This document shows, piece by piece, positions 8,736 to 16,937 of a DNA stretch of 64,000 nucleotides. The stretch lies in NCBI RefSeq assembly GCF_018687275.1, contig NZ_CP061287.1, positions 310,001 through 374,000 on the forward strand, in the 5' to 3' direction. Within the stretch, counting starts at the first letter, position 1. The number at the start of each line of letters is the position of its first letter. Origin of the DNA: Polynucleobacter sp. MWH-Aus1W21. Its GTDB lineage: Bacteria; Pseudomonadota; Gammaproteobacteria; Burkholderiales; Burkholderiaceae. The notes under the pieces were generated by a model. That model saw only the letters and a list, made by a program, of their open reading frames with translations, had not been told where the DNA came from and searched no databases. The position numbers were made by a program, and so were the translations under genes.

Positions 8736-9653
8736 TAGATTCCTAATTAGTTTTAAATTCTCATAATTTCTAGAAATAACTATGGTTATATCAATGGTCG
8801 CAGCAGAAATTGGTGCAAGAATGATTGAGCGTGGAAATTTCTTCCACCAAGTAATTTTTTTACTCTTTCTCACTGGATCTAAAACGCCCCTAACAATTAA
8901 GTAGGTAGTTAGTATTGTAAAAAATAATTGTGCATTAGTAATTAATGCTATGAGAGCAATTATAAAAAATAAGGTTAAACCTATAATTTTGGGTTTTCCT
9001 AGGCCGGATTTGAATAAACTTTTTTCATATATCCAGTACTTTCTCGACAGGTAAGATAAGGAATCGGGAAACGAGTCATAAGTTGCAACTACGATGTTGG
9101 TGGAAATTCTAATATAGAATGTTTCATCAAAAGACTTTAACCAAACAGTATCTTCTCCTGCTCTTAAATTCTCCGGGAAAAGTCCCGCCTCTTTAAAGAT
9201 GTCCTTATGAAATATTGATGCTGGTATGACGGGATGGCTGGTGCATCCATAGGATACTGCGCATACTGCATGTGAGAATGCTGTTGTGCCTGTGAATTGG
9301 CATTGACCAAAGATTGATTTCGTATTATTTTTTTTTGCGCATTTCATTAGCTCTTCAAGCCAATTGTTTGATGGGATTATTCCCGCATCTATAAAGGCAA
9401 TCCAATCATACTTTGATGCTAATATGCCCTTGTTTCTATTTCCTCCAGGCATCCCCCCAAGGTTTTTTATGTGGCGAATAAAGATGGGGCCATTGGAAAA
9501 TTCAGCAATGATTTGATCGGTTTTATCAGTCGACCCTGAGTCTACAAAAATTACTTCATCAGGTTTCAATGTCTGCGCCATTATTGCTTCTAGCAAGTCC
9601 GAAAGGTTAGACGCCTCATTAAAAATCGGGATGATGATCGAGATGCCATTCAT
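8721..9653 (-). CDS. Glycosyltransferase family 2, membrane-anchored
   Basis: A 310-residue GT-A fold glycosyltransferase. The N-terminus is ISIIIPIFNEASNL, followed by the nucleotide-binding VDSGSTDKTD and the metal-site region AFIDAGIIPSNNW. Residues about 225-270 are strongly hydrophobic, consistent with C-terminal membrane helices. It would add one sugar of the repeat unit at the cytoplasmic face. The start is 5 bp downstream of the deacetylase gene, so it is the last gene of the minus-strand block. A homopolymer of nine A (coding strand) at 9328-9336 lies inside the gene and is a possible slippage site. Confidence 0.85.
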   Translation of the reverse strand: MNGISIIIPIFNEASNLSDLLEAIMAQTLKPDEVIFVDSGSTDKTDQIIAEFSNGPIFIRHIKNLGGMPGGNRNKGILASKYDWIAFIDAGIIPSNNWLEELMKCAKKNNTKSIFGQCQFTGTTAFSHAVCAVSYGCTSHPVIPASIFHKDIFKEAGLFPENLRAGEDTVWLKSFDETFYIRISTNIVVATYDSFPDSLSYLSRKYWIYEKSLFKSGLGKPKIIGLTLFFIIALIALITNAQLFFTILTTYLIVRGVLDPVRKSKKITWWKKFPRSIILAPISAATIDITIVISRNYENLKLIRNLLIRR

Positions 9654-9658
9654 TGTTA

Positions 9659-10414
9659 CTAAGCTCCTAATATCCCTCTCCAGTCCCAGTCGCCATTTAT
9701 TTTCTGAGTTAAAGTTCTGGTGGTGTCACCATTTAAAATTGCGCATCTATTGAGCTTCAACGCTTCTGTTTGCGAATTATTTATCGAAAAGTTGCTTGTA
9801 AATGCATTTTTATATCCCGCAACTTTAGCAGCATATAGGACCCTTTCATCAACGTCACCGTACGGATAAGACATGGACTGAATGGACTCGCCCAACAAGT
9901 CCTCGAGATATGATTTACTGTCTTGCAACTCGATTAAAATTTGTGACTCTTTGAGTCTTGTAAGGTGGGTATGTGTTTTTCCATGTGCTCCAATTGTGAC
10001 ATTTGGTAGTTTTGATAGTTCTTTCAACTCATGAGTACTTAGAAATCCATTCGCGCCATTAGCGACTAAGTCGGTCGCAATAAATATCGTAAATGGCATA
10101 TTATTTGCAACTAAAATAGGCGCGGCAATATAAAGGTTGTCCCTATATCCATCATCAAAAGTTATTCCCACAGAGAGCTGATTGTGATTTAAATCCGCGT
10201 CGTTTGTGCCAACAATTTTATATTCTGAAAGGCTAGAAATATGTTTTTTAAATAATTTCGGTGAAATAGAGCTTAGACCCAAATGATCTCCAAGTGCATT
10301 TCCTCCAACCGAGTGATAGCTCAATACCCTGAATCCTGGTTTTGGTTCAAGGGGTAGCCTTGCTAGAGCCATGCACTCGGAGATTATTTTATGTGCCGCC
10401 TGTTGCCACCTCAT
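9659..10414 (-). CDS. Polysaccharide deacetylase (NodB homology domain)
   Basis: A 251-residue carbohydrate esterase 4-like protein. The three NodB motifs can be seen: TFDDGY with D87/D88, H144-x3-H148 in GAHGKTHTH, and SYPYGD at 182-187. The family removes N- or O-acetyl groups from amino sugars using a metal held by Asp and two His. There is no signal peptide, so it may act on a cytoplasmic lipid-linked intermediate. It overlaps the FemAB-like gene by 4 bp (ATGA), so the two are translationally coupled and probably work on the same glycan. Confidence 0.87.
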   Translation of the reverse strand: MRWQQAAHKIISECMALARLPLEPKPGFRVLSYHSVGGNALGDHLGLSSISPKLFKKHISSLSEYKIVGTNDADLNHNQLSVGITFDDGYRDNLYIAAPILVANNMPFTIFIATDLVANGANGFLSTHELKELSKLPNVTIGAHGKTHTHLTRLKESQILIELQDSKSYLEDLLGESIQSMSYPYGDVDERVLYAAKVAGYKNAFTSNFSINNSQTEALKLNRCAILNGDTTRTLTQKINGDWDWRGILGA

Positions 10415-11427
10415 GCTCTGCCACCTTTTAAGCGAATTGCAAAATTGATTGCCACCCGAACATATTCATTGCTTGCAGATTCCCATTCACCAAGATGTTC
10501 AATAAGTTCACCCCCAAATCCCATCTTAAAATGATTTACTCCGGCAGCCCCTTTGGTTATCGGATCTACACCAGCAAAGTCAAAGGTTTGAACATTGCTT
10601 TCTTGCAACTGTGTAAATAACTTTTCTATCATTGCGTAAGCCGCGCTTTCTTGCCTTCCTTTATTCCCAGTGGCAGCAATCATGTAAAATACAATTCCAG
10701 CGAACTCTAATATCAGGCAGGAAGTGATTGGAGTCCCGCCTAAAGTACCAGATAGAACGGATAAGTTATTTGGTAAAAAGTTACGCATCAATACTAATTC
10801 ATCTAAACCCATAGCTAAACTAGTAATGTTTTTGTTTATCACCATTTCCTGATGTATTGTGGCCAAATAATTAAGGTCGATGTCTCTGTTGCCCGTAACC
10901 CATTGAATATTAGAATCAGATGATTTTTTTGTGTAATATCGATGCTTTGACGTCATATTTTTCCTGAAATCAGGAATTTTTTGAACATCAAATGCAATGG
11001 TAAAGCCAGTATTTAATTTAAAAATTGGCCTAGTTGCGGCCTGGTTAAACTTAAAGGCTAGATTGGGTGTGTTGCTAACGTGGCTATGAATCCTTATTAA
11101 TGCCGAGGAATATTCTTCATGAATTTTTTTAAATAGTGTTGATAGCAATTCCGAAAGATTTTCTTGCTTTACACCATTAAATTGGAAGATTGGACCGCCT
11201 GCTGACCATATAAAGTGCAGGCCTAATGGAAGCCGTCTTACAGAGAATTGGCACATTCCGCATAGGTTGCCATTAATGTCGTGAGCTATATATCGACGTG
11301 TTTTAAGCTTCGATGAATCTTTGTATTGACCCCATTCATATGTTTGAAAGATATTTCTATCTTGCGCCTGTGATAGTGAGTTATTCCACTCCTCGGCCGT
11401 TCCTTCATAATGATTCCAGGTTAGCAT
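10411..11427 (-). CDS. FemAB/FemX-like GNAT-fold aminoacyl- or acyltransferase
   Basis: A 338-residue protein with the FemAB-type double-GNAT layout: an N-terminal FQTYEWGQYK motif typical of this family and a C-terminal half with FDFAGVDP and GVNHFKMGFGG, close to the Fem signature. Classical members attach amino acids to lipid II, but Gram-negative relatives in exopolysaccharide loci are thought to decorate amino sugars. Genetic coupling to a deacetylase (4-bp overlap) and an aminotransferase (7-bp overlap) suggests deacetylation followed by N-acylation or aminoacylation of a sugar amine. That reading is an inference. Confidence 0.75.
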   Translation of the reverse strand: MLTWNHYEGTAEEWNNSLSQAQDRNIFQTYEWGQYKDSSKLKTRRYIAHDINGNLCGMCQFSVRRLPLGLHFIWSAGGPIFQFNGVKQENLSELLSTLFKKIHEEYSSALIRIHSHVSNTPNLAFKFNQAATRPIFKLNTGFTIAFDVQKIPDFRKNMTSKHRYYTKKSSDSNIQWVTGNRDIDLNYLATIHQEMVINKNITSLAMGLDELVLMRNFLPNNLSVLSGTLGGTPITSCLILEFAGIVFYMIAATGNKGRQESAAYAMIEKLFTQLQESNVQTFDFAGVDPITKGAAGVNHFKMGFGGELIEHLGEWESASNEYVRVAINFAIRLKGGRA

Positions 11428-12461
11428 AGAAAATTAATCACCCATAGTTGATGGTAGTGTGGCTGTGAAGGTACTGGGACTGTTGAGGGCAGCTCTGGCC
11501 ATTTAAAGCAATCATAGCCCTCTCCCCTTGCTATTTTAACTATCTCAGCGGCGACATCATCGTCAGCGTAAAAGGGATAGCCGTAAGGACATATTCCTTC
11601 ATTTAATGCGTTAAATACTGACTCAATTCCAGTTGATGATAGCTGGGCATGGAATTTTATATACAACGAGCGCCGCCTTGCAATTTCAAGGCCTGCATCC
11701 GTATATTTGATGCACCTTCTTAGGTAAGATGGTGGGTTCTCCGGCTGGGGTGTTGCTAGCTCGAATTCGTCGCCAGAAGGTTTAATTTCATACCCCGAAC
11801 TAACTTTGCGTATTTTCCGAATTAAGGCCTTCCCTGTAGGGGTAAGTCTAATTCCAGCCCTTCTTTCTACCCATTGAATTAATGAGCGAATTTTTTGAAT
11901 TTTCGAGGAGCTCGTAAGATTAGATGGAAGTTGCCCGCCTTCAATGTGATATTTTTTGGAATTTAACAGAAGGCTTGCGCCCTCTCTAATGGGGAGTATT
12001 TTTCTATAGCTCGTGATCCCGAAGTCACCTCGTGTACCCAGTATTTGACCGCTAGAATCAACGCTTAAGAAGCTGTGCGCATTGTCTTCAATAAGGGCAA
12101 CATCATTTTCTGTGCAATATTGTTTAAATATCGTTAGATTTTGCGGAAATCCGAAGTAATTGACGGCTATAAGAGCTTTGATTTTATTGTTAATTGGTAG
12201 GCTGATCGGCTGTAAATCTTTATTAAGGTCATAAACCATGGGTTGAGCTTCACATTCGTAAATCGAAGCCAAAACTTCTTTGCAAATAAAGGATGGCAAT
12301 AGAACTGCATCACCCTTCTTGATGCCTATTGAAGTAATTGCGGCTTTAATGGCATGTCTACCAAGGCTAAAAAATCTAATATTGTCCGATTCGCTGTAAA
12401 GCGATAATATTTTCTTTTCCAATGAAAAATCAATCTCTTTAGGAACTTTGTGCATTTTCAT
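11421..12461 (-). CDS. DegT/DnrJ/EryC1/StrS-like aminotransferase, divergent
   Basis: A 346-residue fold-type I PLP protein. Recognisable elements are FSLGRHAIKAAI near the N-terminus, LIEDNAHSF with the cofactor-binding D126, and a lysine in ITSYRKILPIREGA (K154) where sugar aminotransferases have SFHxxKxxxxGEGG. The glycine-rich segment after the lysine is degenerate, so the substrate may be unusual or activity may be altered. It overlaps both neighbours (7 bp with FemAB-like, 23 bp with the polymerase-like gene). Confidence 0.72.
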   Translation of the reverse strand: MKMHKVPKEIDFSLEKKILSLYSESDNIRFFSLGRHAIKAAITSIGIKKGDAVLLPSFICKEVLASIYECEAQPMVYDLNKDLQPISLPINNKIKALIAVNYFGFPQNLTIFKQYCTENDVALIEDNAHSFLSVDSSGQILGTRGDFGITSYRKILPIREGASLLLNSKKYHIEGGQLPSNLTSSSKIQKIRSLIQWVERRAGIRLTPTGKALIRKIRKVSSGYEIKPSGDEFELATPQPENPPSYLRRCIKYTDAGLEIARRRSLYIKFHAQLSSTGIESVFNALNEGICPYGYPFYADDDVAAEIVKIARGEGYDCFKWPELPSTVPVPSQPHYHQLWVINFLC

Positions 12462-13875
12462 TTTCCAAAAGCTTGATAGCGCAGTGTTTGCAATAAATTA
12501 CTAGCGCAAGACTAAGCCCAAAAAGACTGTATCCCCCTGCATTCTGAATAGCTGGTGTGTAATGTATGAGAGATGCTAGCCATAAGAAACTAAAAAGGGT
12601 GTTAATTTTTGCTAGTACTAGCCATGCATTTGAAGATTTGGGGAGTTTATTGGGCAGGGAATATATTGAAAAGCATGTTGACAAAACTGCCCATGAGAAG
12701 GTGCAGGCCCAAATTAATCCTGTCTTAAGCAGTATCTCGCTGCCAAAGCCAAAGTCACCGCCAATATAAATATCTTCATTTAAAAAAAGCCCATTGCCTG
12801 AACCCAAAATTTGAGTAAGAAAATCAGAATTAAGCCAAATTTCAACTGGTCGAAAAAATATGAAGAAATAGAAATCAATAACTGCAATATCTTTTGTTTC
12901 AGCCTCTAGACCCGAACGCAAAAATATATCTAGTGTTTCGCGTGAAAAGCTAGCAGGTTCATTTGAAAATATTCTTTCAAATATATACCCTTGTGAGATT
13001 AAAAAAAATAGAGCAATAAAAAAAAGCAGTATTAATATCAATGCATTAACTTTTTGCTGTTTATTTTTTGACAAAAAGTAGGGAATTGAAATCCCCAGTG
13101 CAGTCAATAGCGCTGCAGTTCCATTCATTGTTGCCAGCAAAAGAATTATGGAAATGAATCTCCATAATATGACTCTCTTGTTTTCTTGGAAATCATTCGG
13201 TAGTTGTGGGATTAAAAAAAACCACAGGGTGGAAAAAAGGCAAACCATACCTCCGATTTGTGACCCAAGTAGTGGGCTATTTGGTCCCCCAGAGTCCATA
13301 GCTAAGCCCATAAAATGTATTAAATCTGCTGGGTTATAGTTTTTATAGTGAGTGGTGACTTCCGAATAGAAAAGCTCAGTAAGGCTCGATTGTCTCCCCA
13401 GTAAGATTATGATTAACTCAATCCCAATGCCTACCATTAGCACTTGAAATATTAGACTAATCCACCTCACGATTGTTTCGATGCTGGGTTTTTGCGCGCT
13501 AAGAATTCCAAAGAGAATGATGGCCATCAAGATCACGTATCCGCCAGCCGAAAGGATCCCAAAACCCCTATCTGTAAGAATCTGAGCTATCAATAGTACT
13601 AGCAATACAAAAGCAGGTATCTCTAAATTTTTTGGGGCATGTAATGAAAAAGAATTTGCATTTGTTGCGTATATTGATAGAAGGGCGAATCCCCCAATAA
13701 ATATTGGAAGGTGATAAATATTAAGGTTAATGAGTGCGCCAATTCCAGGGAGAAGTATAAAAATTAGCGTAAGTTTGAAGACAAAGCTCGCCTTGAGACA
13801 CCACATTCTTTTGGCGTCGATGAAGGTGTTGCCAAGAATATAGTTGGCTTGAGAGAGGATCGTTTTAATTACCAC
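12439..13875 (-). CDS. Polytopic membrane protein, candidate O-antigen polymerase (Wzy-like)
   Basis: A 478-residue protein with about ten to eleven hydrophobic helices and one larger loop around residues 300-370, the layout of Wzy/EpsG-type polymerases. No clear Wzy_C motif of the HNxxLxxxxExG type is visible, unlike the protein at 34927. Its place between a GT2 and an aminotransferase inside a glycan block supports a polymerase role. The family cannot be settled by eye because polymerases diverge quickly. Confidence 0.6.
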   Translation of the reverse strand: MVIKTILSQANYILGNTFIDAKRMWCLKASFVFKLTLIFILLPGIGALINLNIYHLPIFIGGFALLSIYATNANSFSLHAPKNLEIPAFVLLVLLIAQILTDRGFGILSAGGYVILMAIILFGILSAQKPSIETIVRWISLIFQVLMVGIGIELIIILLGRQSSLTELFYSEVTTHYKNYNPADLIHFMGLAMDSGGPNSPLLGSQIGGMVCLFSTLWFFLIPQLPNDFQENKRVILWRFISIILLLATMNGTAALLTALGISIPYFLSKNKQQKVNALILILLFFIALFFLISQGYIFERIFSNEPASFSRETLDIFLRSGLEAETKDIAVIDFYFFIFFRPVEIWLNSDFLTQILGSGNGLFLNEDIYIGGDFGFGSEILLKTGLIWACTFSWAVLSTCFSIYSLPNKLPKSSNAWLVLAKINTLFSFLWLASLIHYTPAIQNAGGYSLFGLSLALVIYCKHCAIKLLENENAQSS

Positions 13876-14788
13876 TTGTTAAATCAAGCCGATTAAGTAT
13901 TTTTTTCATGGAATAGGATGTTGTAAATAGAGGCGACTTGATGATTGCTTGAAGTAGTGTTGAAATGGCGAGACCATAATTCTTGGAAGAAAAATACCTC
14001 CTACTTTCACCAATTAGTAGTCTACTGTGTACTGCATTCCAAAGACTCTTTTTATCGTTGGTAAATATTTGCCTATGAAATATATGATTTTTTAATACAT
14101 TTTTGACGTTGTTTAGATGGAACTCTAATTTCCCGGATGCATTACTCTGATGAATTGTGTATTCACCTTGGATGGAGTTTATAAAATAAAAATTGGCATT
14201 CTTCTCTGCCATGAGTAGCCAAAAATCAAAGTCTTCTGCTGTAATAAATTCAACATTCTCTCTAAATAGAATCTGGTGCTCATCTAAAAACTCTTTTTTG
14301 ACCATCACTGCTGATGGAGATAGTCTGTTTCCCTCAAGAAGAAGTGTTTTATAAAAATTATTGCAAAAGGGGCCGTGGTGAAGCGGTTTTGAAACATTGT
14401 TCGAAGAATCAACTAGCAGTTCATTAGTACTACAAGCATCAAGTGCCGGGTTTTTCAAGATTGCAGCAATTGATAGGGCTAGCTTTTCTTTGTACCAGAG
14501 GTCATCTGAATCTAAAAAGGCGATCCATTTACCTGTTGCGTTATTAATGCCAAGGTTGCGTGATTTTGCAATAGATCCGTGATTGTGAATTTTTAGCAAT
14601 TTTATTCTGTTATCAGGAAAAGATGCTACTACTTCATCAGTATGATCTTTGGAGTGATTGTCGACAACAATGGCCTCCCAGTTGCTATACGTTTGGTCAA
14701 TAACTGATTTGAGCGCTCTCTCTAAAAAGAGTGCATGGTTATATGTTGGAATAACAACAGAAACAAGCGGTTGGTTGATATAGTCCAC
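13865..14788 (-). CDS. Glycosyltransferase family 2
   Basis: A 307-residue GT-A enzyme. The N-terminus VSVVIPTYNHALFLERAL, the VDNHSKDHTDE nucleotide-binding segment and the metal-binding AFLDSDDLW are all present. It overlaps the polymerase-like gene by 11 bp and follows the reductase gene at 14801 by 12 bp. It probably transfers a sugar made by the CDP-sugar genes just upstream in the same transcript. Confidence 0.9.
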   Translation of the reverse strand: MDYINQPLVSVVIPTYNHALFLERALKSVIDQTYSNWEAIVVDNHSKDHTDEVVASFPDNRIKLLKIHNHGSIAKSRNLGINNATGKWIAFLDSDDLWYKEKLALSIAAILKNPALDACSTNELLVDSSNNVSKPLHHGPFCNNFYKTLLLEGNRLSPSAVMVKKEFLDEHQILFRENVEFITAEDFDFWLLMAEKNANFYFINSIQGEYTIHQSNASGKLEFHLNNVKNVLKNHIFHRQIFTNDKKSLWNAVHSRLLIGESRRYFSSKNYGLAISTLLQAIIKSPLFTTSYSMKKILNRLDLTSGN

Positions 14789-14800
14789 AGTTTTTAGTAA

Positions 14801-15739
14801 TTAGAAATGTTTTTTGCAGAAATTTAATAGATTATCTATCTCACTAACTTCATTTTTTTTAGGTGAGTATCCCGCATTACGAATTCGGTCAATTTTAAAT
14901 ATCAGATCAGAATTATCTTCACTAATATTTTTCTCGTTGATATAGATTTTAGGTGTAAACCCAAAATTGACTTGGCATCGATTTTGAATGGTGGTTGCCA
15001 TCTCAAATAAGGATTTGGAATTTCCCTTGCCAATATTGAAAGTAAGTGATTTTTTCGGACTCATTGACATTTGGCATAAAAATGCAAGCATTTCAGTTGC
15101 GGTACCCATGTCAAGAAAATCCCGCTTTTGATTGCCGCTTGTATTTAGATGTAACTCACCCCTCTCAATCGCCTGCTTGCATAGGTCATTTGTTAGCAGG
15201 GACCAGCACTGGGGGTTGGGTGAGGCTGGTGCGCCATAAATGTTTGAAAGTCTAGCAATAATGGTTTCAATAGGGAGCCTAAGACTGACATTGCGAATTG
15301 CATCTTCACCCTCCAGGTGTGATGATGCATAGGGGTGTTTATTTATAGGGTGAGTAGATTCATCAATCGCACCACGAAGAGGGTTGGAGTAAACATGTGC
15401 TGTAGAAAGATAGATAAAGCGCTTAACACCTTCTTCGGCCGCGATATTGGCTAGGTGTCCCGTTGTAATGCCGTTGAATTGATGTGCAGAATGGGGGTCT
15501 AATACACTATCTTGCGCATTGATTCCTGCTGCATGAATGATGATATCAATACCTTTGCAAAGAGATGCTAGGGAATCGAAATTTTGCCAATCTGTTTTTG
15601 CTACTTTTGCTGTCTTGAGCCAGGTTGGACAATGCTCACTATTGCGAGTGCCCAATGTTATTTGATGACCTAGATTTGCAAGGTGCTGAGCAACGCGTCC
15701 GCCGATGAATCCAAATCCACCGGTAATCAGAATTCTCAT
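14801..15739 (-). CDS. NAD-dependent epimerase/dehydratase, probable CDP-4-keto-6-deoxyhexose reductase
   Basis: A 312-residue extended SDR. The cofactor motif GGFGFIGG starts at residue 7, and IYLSTAHVY supplies the catalytic Ser region. The expected YxxxK appears as Y137-A-S-S-H141, with His in place of Lys. The gene is directly downstream of rfbF, an RmlC-like epimerase and rfbG, so it probably performs the final reduction of a CDP-4-keto-6-deoxyhexose. An epimerase role is possible. Translation starts 7 bp downstream of the rfbF stop. Confidence 0.75.
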   Translation of the reverse strand: MRILITGGFGFIGGRVAQHLANLGHQITLGTRNSEHCPTWLKTAKVAKTDWQNFDSLASLCKGIDIIIHAAGINAQDSVLDPHSAHQFNGITTGHLANIAAEEGVKRFIYLSTAHVYSNPLRGAIDESTHPINKHPYASSHLEGEDAIRNVSLRLPIETIIARLSNIYGAPASPNPQCWSLLTNDLCKQAIERGELHLNTSGNQKRDFLDMGTATEMLAFLCQMSMSPKKSLTFNIGKGNSKSLFEMATTIQNRCQVNFGFTPKIYINEKNISEDNSDLIFKIDRIRNAGYSPKKNEVSEIDNLLNFCKKHF

Positions 15740-15746
15740 AGGTGGT

Positions 15747-16508
15747 CTATACGCGCCATGGGGCGCTCCCGGCCCAAAGAGATTCTAGTAGCTCATGATC
15801 TCTTTTTGTATCCATGCAATGCCAAAAGCCGTCGTGGGAATAAGCCATTAGCTCGCCGGCCGCAGCAGCCTGTTCTAATGGCTCCCTTTCCAGGAGGGTT
15901 TCATCCCCTGAGATATAGTCAAAAAATTCGGGCTCGATCACAAAGTATCCGCCATTGATCCAGCCCTCATGTAATTGAGGCTTTTCTTTAAAGCTTGAAA
16001 CTCGATTGCCTTCAAGGCTGAGCTCTCCGAATCGTGCATTTGGGCGCACTGCAGACACGGTGATCATTTTCCCATGTTTGCGATGAAAGCTAAGTAGGGC
16101 ATTGATATCAATATCTGCAACACCATCACCATAAGTAAGCATACATGTTTCCTTTCCAATAAAAGGTTGCATGCGCTTAACTCGACCGCCAGTCATAGAC
16201 TTATCGCCAGTATCTACAAGTGTAATTTTCCAATCGACCGAATCAATTTGATGGGGTGTTACAGAGCCAGTAGCAAGGTCCACTGTAAAATCGGAGTTTA
16301 GGGATCTGTAATTTAAAAAGTAGTCTTTTATTACTTCGGATTTATAGCCAAGGGCTACAAAAAAATCTTTATGGCCGAAATGAGCATAAGTTCTCATGAT
16401 ATGCCAGAGAATTGGTTTTCCACCAATAGGTACCATTGGCTTAGGAATGACATCTGTGTATTCGGATAAGCGTGTACCAAAGCCGCCAGCAAGTAATATA
16501 ACTTTCAT
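15747..16508 (-). CDS. rfbF: Glucose-1-phosphate cytidylyltransferase
   Basis: A 253-residue nucleotidyltransferase with the GGFGTRLSEYT signature, KPMVPIGGKPILWHIM, and the cytidylyltransferase-specific YGDGVADIDI and GGYFVIEPEFFDY segments. It makes CDP-glucose from CTP and glucose 1-phosphate. The length matches RfbF/DdhA (about 257). It sits 3 bp after the epimerase-like gene and beside CDP-glucose 4,6-dehydratase, which confirms the pathway. Confidence 0.95.
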   Translation of the reverse strand: MKVILLAGGFGTRLSEYTDVIPKPMVPIGGKPILWHIMRTYAHFGHKDFFVALGYKSEVIKDYFLNYRSLNSDFTVDLATGSVTPHQIDSVDWKITLVDTGDKSMTGGRVKRMQPFIGKETCMLTYGDGVADIDINALLSFHRKHGKMITVSAVRPNARFGELSLEGNRVSSFKEKPQLHEGWINGGYFVIEPEFFDYISGDETLLEREPLEQAAAAGELMAYSHDGFWHCMDTKRDHELLESLWAGSAPWRV

Positions 16509-16511
16509 TTC

Positions 16512-16937
16512 TTAGTTCCAGGGGTAGTGAATTTCTGATGCATTAAGGCGGTCCGCCTCACTGGGGTCGTGCAGGATGTTGGCAACATTTAAGATTAGGC
16601 TTGGTTTATTTGAAATTCCTTGAAAGCCAAACCAAAACCCAGGGGGTACTGTCAAGCGTGAATATGAATCCTCACCTATGCATTCCTCGCGAAACTGCTT
16701 ATTTTCATTGTAAAAAACAAATTTTACTAGACCAACAGGCACCATTAAGTTCATCGTCATTTGAGTATGTTTTTTCCATGCCTTTATAGAGTTAGGAAGT
16801 ACCCATGAAAAATAAGCTTCACCAAACCCATTAAAGCCACAATCATTTTTTTTTAAAGCGTGAAGGACATCCCCTCCTGGGGTAGAAATTTGCTTTAATG
16901 GAGTAAGAGTAATTTGATCAAAATTTACTGCGCCCAC
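16512..16937 (-). CDS. dTDP-4-dehydrorhamnose 3,5-epimerase-like cupin protein
   Basis: A 141-residue RmlC-like cupin, shorter than true RmlC (about 180). Recognisable parts are the FGEAYFSWVLPNSIKAWKKH strand with the catalytic-position His, and the RLTVPPGFWFGFQG strand. Because it lies between rfbF and rfbG, it is more likely to epimerise CDP-4-keto-6-deoxyglucose at C3 and/or C5 than a dTDP sugar. It overlaps rfbG by 13 bp. A run of nine A in the coding strand (16846-16854) falls inside the gene and could allow frameshift switching. Confidence 0.8.
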   Translation of the reverse strand: MGAVNFDQITLTPLKQISTPGGDVLHALKKNDCGFNGFGEAYFSWVLPNSIKAWKKHTQMTMNLMVPVGLVKFVFYNENKQFREECIGEDSYSRLTVPPGFWFGFQGISNKPSLILNVANILHDPSEADRLNASEIHYPWN

